From positions 1 through 17,694 of the forward strand of contig JAZHEJ010000049.1 of the NCBI GenBank assembly GCA_036679665.1: a DNA stretch of 17,694 bases. Direction: 5' to 3'. The position numbers and the translations under genes are program-made. The notes under the pieces were generated by a model. The model had not been told where the DNA came from. It saw only the letters and a list, made by a program, of their open reading frames with translations, and made no database searches. Source of the stretch: Tethybacter castelli. Its GTDB lineage: Bacteria > Pseudomonadota > Gammaproteobacteria > Tethybacterales > Tethybacteraceae. Positions 15,095 through 17,694 of this stretch are shown in pieces. Every line of letters begins with the position of its first letter. Positions within the stretch are counted from its first letter, which is position 1.

Positions 15095-16582
15095 ATGAAA
15101 AATTTGTTGCGCCTGCTTTACAGCAAGGCGATAAAGTTGCGTATCCTAATAGAACATAACGTCCGCAAGTTTCCCCGTTTGCTTTCACTTTTGTCGCCAG
15201 TCTGGCGAGTATTTAAAAAAGTATTACATGTAATTCGGCTATTAAGCAAAGTGTTTTTTGATGGTTTGTTCGCCAAGTTGCCTTATCTCATCGGATTAGT
15301 CAAAAACAACCTTTTAATCAGTGCAATAATTTTTATCGGTACCGTGTCTGTTGCGGCGCTGATCATCGTCCCGAAACCCGAACCGTTGCCTCCTGCGGAA
15401 CCGGCGCCTCAGGATCGCGCAGTAGTAACCATAGGTGCGTTGCTTTCTTTAACCGGCGACTTTATCCGGCAAGGCACTGAGATGTATCGCGGCTATCAGT
15501 TGGCGCTAGAAGCAATCAACGAGCAAGGAGTGAATATCAACGGTGTGAAACATAATTTGGATTTGGTTATATATGACGATGAATCAAGTCCGGTGCGCGT
15601 GATAGAGGTTGCCAATTTGTTAATTGATCGTGATCAACCTTTGGCGATACTCGCTCCTTATTCGTCAAGTCTTACCAGTCCTTTATTGCCTATTGCCCAA
15701 GCACGCGATACTCCGTTGATAGTTCCCATTGCCTCTCCGGCAGGTTTAAACACCAGCCGTGGCGGAGTGTTCACAATACAAACACCGCCTTCCGGGCACC
15801 TGGCAGGCGCGGCAGCTTTGTTTGTTGCGCATGTCACACAACTGAGCCGACAAGATCCGGATAATGACAAACTTTTTCGCGGTGGAAACAAACCTGCGGT
15901 GTTGATAGCAGGTACCGGTGACAATCATTCTTCGTTTATCTTGAATGAGGTAGTAAGCACTTTGCGCAAGAATGGTATCGAACAAATCGACACCTTCGAC
16001 CTAAGCTTAGACGAAGAAGCTTATGCCGAAGAAGTCGCAAAACTAGAAACGGCTGACGCCATGTTTGTTGCCGCCTATGCCTCAGGCAATACCAGATTGA
16101 TGGAAACAATCGCAACTGAAGGTATCAATTTGCCTTATCTGGCACTCACACATTGTGTGGTTGCGAACATAAACCAAAAGGAACCAACCGCCGCTGAAGG
16201 AGCTTTGTGCGCATTACATTGGCAGGTTGGTGCTAGCTTTCCCGGAACAGAACCGCTAACTAGCAGATTTGAAAACGATTACTATGACAAATTCGGTTCG
16301 CGACCAACCCATTACGCCGCGGCGGCGGCGGCGGCCCTTCAGGTAATGTCCGTCGGATTACAACGAGCAACTGTGCTTGACATCGAACTTACCGATGCAA
16401 TATCTCAGACCAATCTAGCTACGTTTTACGGGCCGATTAAATTTGATCGGCAAGGTCGCAACATTGGCAAACAAATGGTGCTCAGCCAGATTAATCAGGC
16501 ACGCTATTTTCCAGTATTTCCCGTGCAGATATCCCAACAAGCGGCCAATTTTTCTCGGCCACAACTATCCAAAGCCCAGTGA
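15095..16582 (+). CDS. Membrane-anchored periplasmic-binding-protein-fold protein (LivK-like)
   Basis: Predicted ligand-binding protein of the type I periplasmic fold used by branched-chain amino acid binders (Peripla_BP_6). Of 495 residues, about 110-470 form the binding domain: TIGALLSLTGDFIRQG (112-127) is the classic first strand and loop, followed by LVIYDDESSPVRVIEVANLL, PLIVPIASPAG and RPTHYAAAAAAAL near the hinge. Unlike standard secreted binders it has no N-terminal signal peptide. About 70 mostly basic and hydrophobic residues come first (HNVRKFPRLLSLLSPVWRVF), then one helix (about 71-92), then a Pro-rich linker (PKPEPLPPAEPAP). This suggests an inner-membrane anchor with the domain in the periplasm. 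Seven alanines are encoded partly by five consecutive GCG codons. It starts 52 nt after coq7 with no strong ribosome site. Ligand and partner are unknown; sensing or transport are both possible. Confidence 0.85.
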   Translation: MKNLLRLLYSKAIKLRILIEHNVRKFPRLLSLLSPVWRVFKKVLHVIRLLSKVFFDGLFAKLPYLIGLVKNNLLISAIIFIGTVSVAALIIVPKPEPLPPAEPAPQDRAVVTIGALLSLTGDFIRQGTEMYRGYQLALEAINEQGVNINGVKHNLDLVIYDDESSPVRVIEVANLLIDRDQPLAILAPYSSSLTSPLLPIAQARDTPLIVPIASPAGLNTSRGGVFTIQTPPSGHLAGAAALFVAHVTQLSRQDPDNDKLFRGGNKPAVLIAGTGDNHSSFILNEVVSTLRKNGIEQIDTFDLSLDEEAYAEEVAKLETADAMFVAAYASGNTRLMETIATEGINLPYLALTHCVVANINQKEPTAAEGALCALHWQVGASFPGTEPLTSRFENDYYDKFGSRPTHYAAAAAAALQVMSVGLQRATVLDIELTDAISQTNLATFYGPIKFDRQGRNIGKQMVLSQINQARYFPVFPVQISQQAANFSRPQLSKAQ

Positions 16583-16708
16583 TAAACAACGTGTGAAAAC
16601 AGCTTAAACATAAAAAACTAGCGTTCACAGCCAGCTTCTTATGCCCAACTATCGAGTTGAAAACATATCGGCAAAATATAATCGCATTTGCTCATAAGCT
16701 TATTTTTT
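16583..16708. other. Short intergenic gap
   Basis: This 126-bp AT-rich gap lies between the anchored binding protein and the membrane spermidine-synthase-like gene. I see no terminator hairpin with a T-run. An in-frame TAA at 16679-16681 limits upstream extension of the next gene. Confidence 0.5.
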
Positions 16709-17694
16709 GTGTTAAGAATCACTGATCCGGCACGTCGCCTATTCATATTAGGCTTTATCACCTTGTTTGCGGAGCTGACTTTTATCCGCTTTCTTTCCGC
16801 GTACGTGTGGAATCTGGGTTATTTTCCCAATTTTGTACTAATTTTCGTGTTTGTCGGGATTGGCATCGGCTTTATTTTTCATCGTTATTTGAAACCTAAA
16901 CAGTCCGAGCTTGCTTTCGCTTTTGTGCCAATAATAATATTTGTTTTTGCACTACTAACCATAATATTCAAACCGCTGGTTCCCGGATTTACCCAAGAAA
17001 GCACCTATGGGACATTAAACACGGGAGGGGAAATATTCTTTTTCACGTTACCACGGGATAAGCTAGGCAGCTGGCTTGGCATCGGCGTTTTTCCAATTTT
17101 GGCTGTGTTTGTTATCACGATTTTTGCGTTGCTGGCTCAACAGACCGCCAAGGTGTTTAGCCAACTCAAACCGCTTCAGGCCTATTCGTGGGACATTGCC
17201 GGCTCATGTATCGGGATCGTAGCTTTCATGCTGTTCGGTTTTTTAAAAATACCGGCGCAGTGGTGGTTTTGGATTTTGTTTATTGTCGTGTTGCCGCTAT
17301 TTGATTTACGCAATCGAATTCAAATGGTCGCATTTATTGTGGCCGGAGTATGCGCAACATTTGTGCACATCGCTCTACTGTTTTCAACCTCTATTTTTGT
17401 TGATAGCAAGTGGTCTCCATATCAGCATGTAACAATAATACAGGATGGAAGTAATTTTACTTTTGATAATTATTTGGTATCTGTCAATGGTATTGCACAT
17501 CAAAATATTTATTTCAGTAACGACACACTAATAGACAAAAACATAACCGCTTATGCAACAGCTTTTAAGTTGCGCCAGTTGCTAGGGCTGCCTTCCATCC
17601 GGTCGGCAATGATCATTGGTAGCGGAACCGGCAATGACGTGCAAGTCGCGCTGCTCAACGATGTCGAAGAAATCGACGCTGTCGAAATCGATCC
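16709..17694 (+). CDS. Multi-pass membrane protein with spermidine-synthase-like domain (3' end cut)
   Basis: From a GTG at 16709 the frame stays open for 328 codons to the window edge; TTG at 16688 is an alternative start. The first 230 or so residues contain about seven hydrophobic helices. The first, ILGFITLFAELTFIRFLSAY, has the conserved Glu and Arg spacing of membrane-bound aminopropyltransferase homologues. AYSWDIAGSCIGI is another landmark of that family. After the last helix come a substrate-domain-like stretch (VDSKWSPYQHVTIIQDG, then NGIAHQNIYF) and the SAM-binding start MIIGSGTGNDVQVALL, with G304, G306, G308 and D310, then EEIDAVEID. Soluble relatives transfer aminopropyl groups to putrescine; for the membrane-fused type the substrate is generally unproven. 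No ribosome site is clear. Confidence 0.85.
   Translation, partial: MLRITDPARRLFILGFITLFAELTFIRFLSAYVWNLGYFPNFVLIFVFVGIGIGFIFHRYLKPKQSELAFAFVPIIIFVFALLTIIFKPLVPGFTQESTYGTLNTGGEIFFFTLPRDKLGSWLGIGVFPILAVFVITIFALLAQQTAKVFSQLKPLQAYSWDIAGSCIGIVAFMLFGFLKIPAQWWFWILFIVVLPLFDLRNRIQMVAFIVAGVCATFVHIALLFSTSIFVDSKWSPYQHVTIIQDGSNFTFDNYLVSVNGIAHQNIYFSNDTLIDKNITAYATAFKLRQLLGLPSIRSAMIIGSGTGNDVQVALLNDVEEIDAVEID

Noticed and set aside
1..17694. Possible mobile element, phage or defence island
   Set aside because: I saw no transposase, integrase, recombinase, phage structural gene or known defence domain, and no terminal inverted repeats bounding a segment.

Overview
This window looks like part of a chromosome from a gammaproteobacterium or a close relative, most likely uncultured. 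The Coq7-type ubiquinone hydroxylase, the E. coli-type NADP isocitrate dehydrogenase, the ileS-lspA pair and a Tas-like aldo/keto reductase all resemble their gammaproteobacterial counterparts. That placement comes from recalled family sequences, not a search. I see no rRNA, tRNA, CRISPR array, insertion sequence or phage gene. Both ends cut through genes, so this may be a whole contig.

From 1 to about 6424 the minus strand carries, in transcription order, icd, ileS, lspA (start overlapping the end of ileS), a tas-like aldo/keto reductase with a strong Shine-Dalgarno, and a PfkB/fructokinase-type sugar kinase cut off by the left edge. The first 87 bases repeat 388-474 in the same reading frame, with an exact match over 1-77. 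This is either an assembly-edge artefact or a real in-frame duplication inside the kinase. A small zinc-ribbon membrane protein diverges from icd (6657-6956). It is followed by 378 bp without a convincing gene.

From 14139 down to 7335 the minus strand holds a tight five-gene run: GH42 beta-galactosidase, acetoacetyl-CoA synthetase, YgjP-like metallopeptidase, aldose 1-epimerase and an NMT1/THI5-like ABC substrate-binding protein. The beta-galactosidase and epimerase fit galactoside use: the first releases the sugar and the second interconverts its anomers. The acetoacetate ligase and the peptidase are unexpected members. The binding protein has no permease or ATPase gene in the window. An A-rich short tandem repeat separates it from the epimerase.

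From 14401 to the right edge the plus strand carries coq7, a periplasmic-binding-protein-fold protein anchored in the membrane by an internal helix after about 70 basic residues, and a multi-pass membrane protein with a spermidine-synthase-like domain cut off by the right edge. coq7 lacks a well-placed ribosome site. Just upstream is a well-spaced Shine-Dalgarno driving a 10-codon leader ORF that overlaps the coq7 start, which suggests translational coupling.

I found no clear new defence or mobile system. The most worthwhile leads are the coq7 leader ORFs, the left-edge repeat, the mixed galactoside operon and the anchored binding protein.
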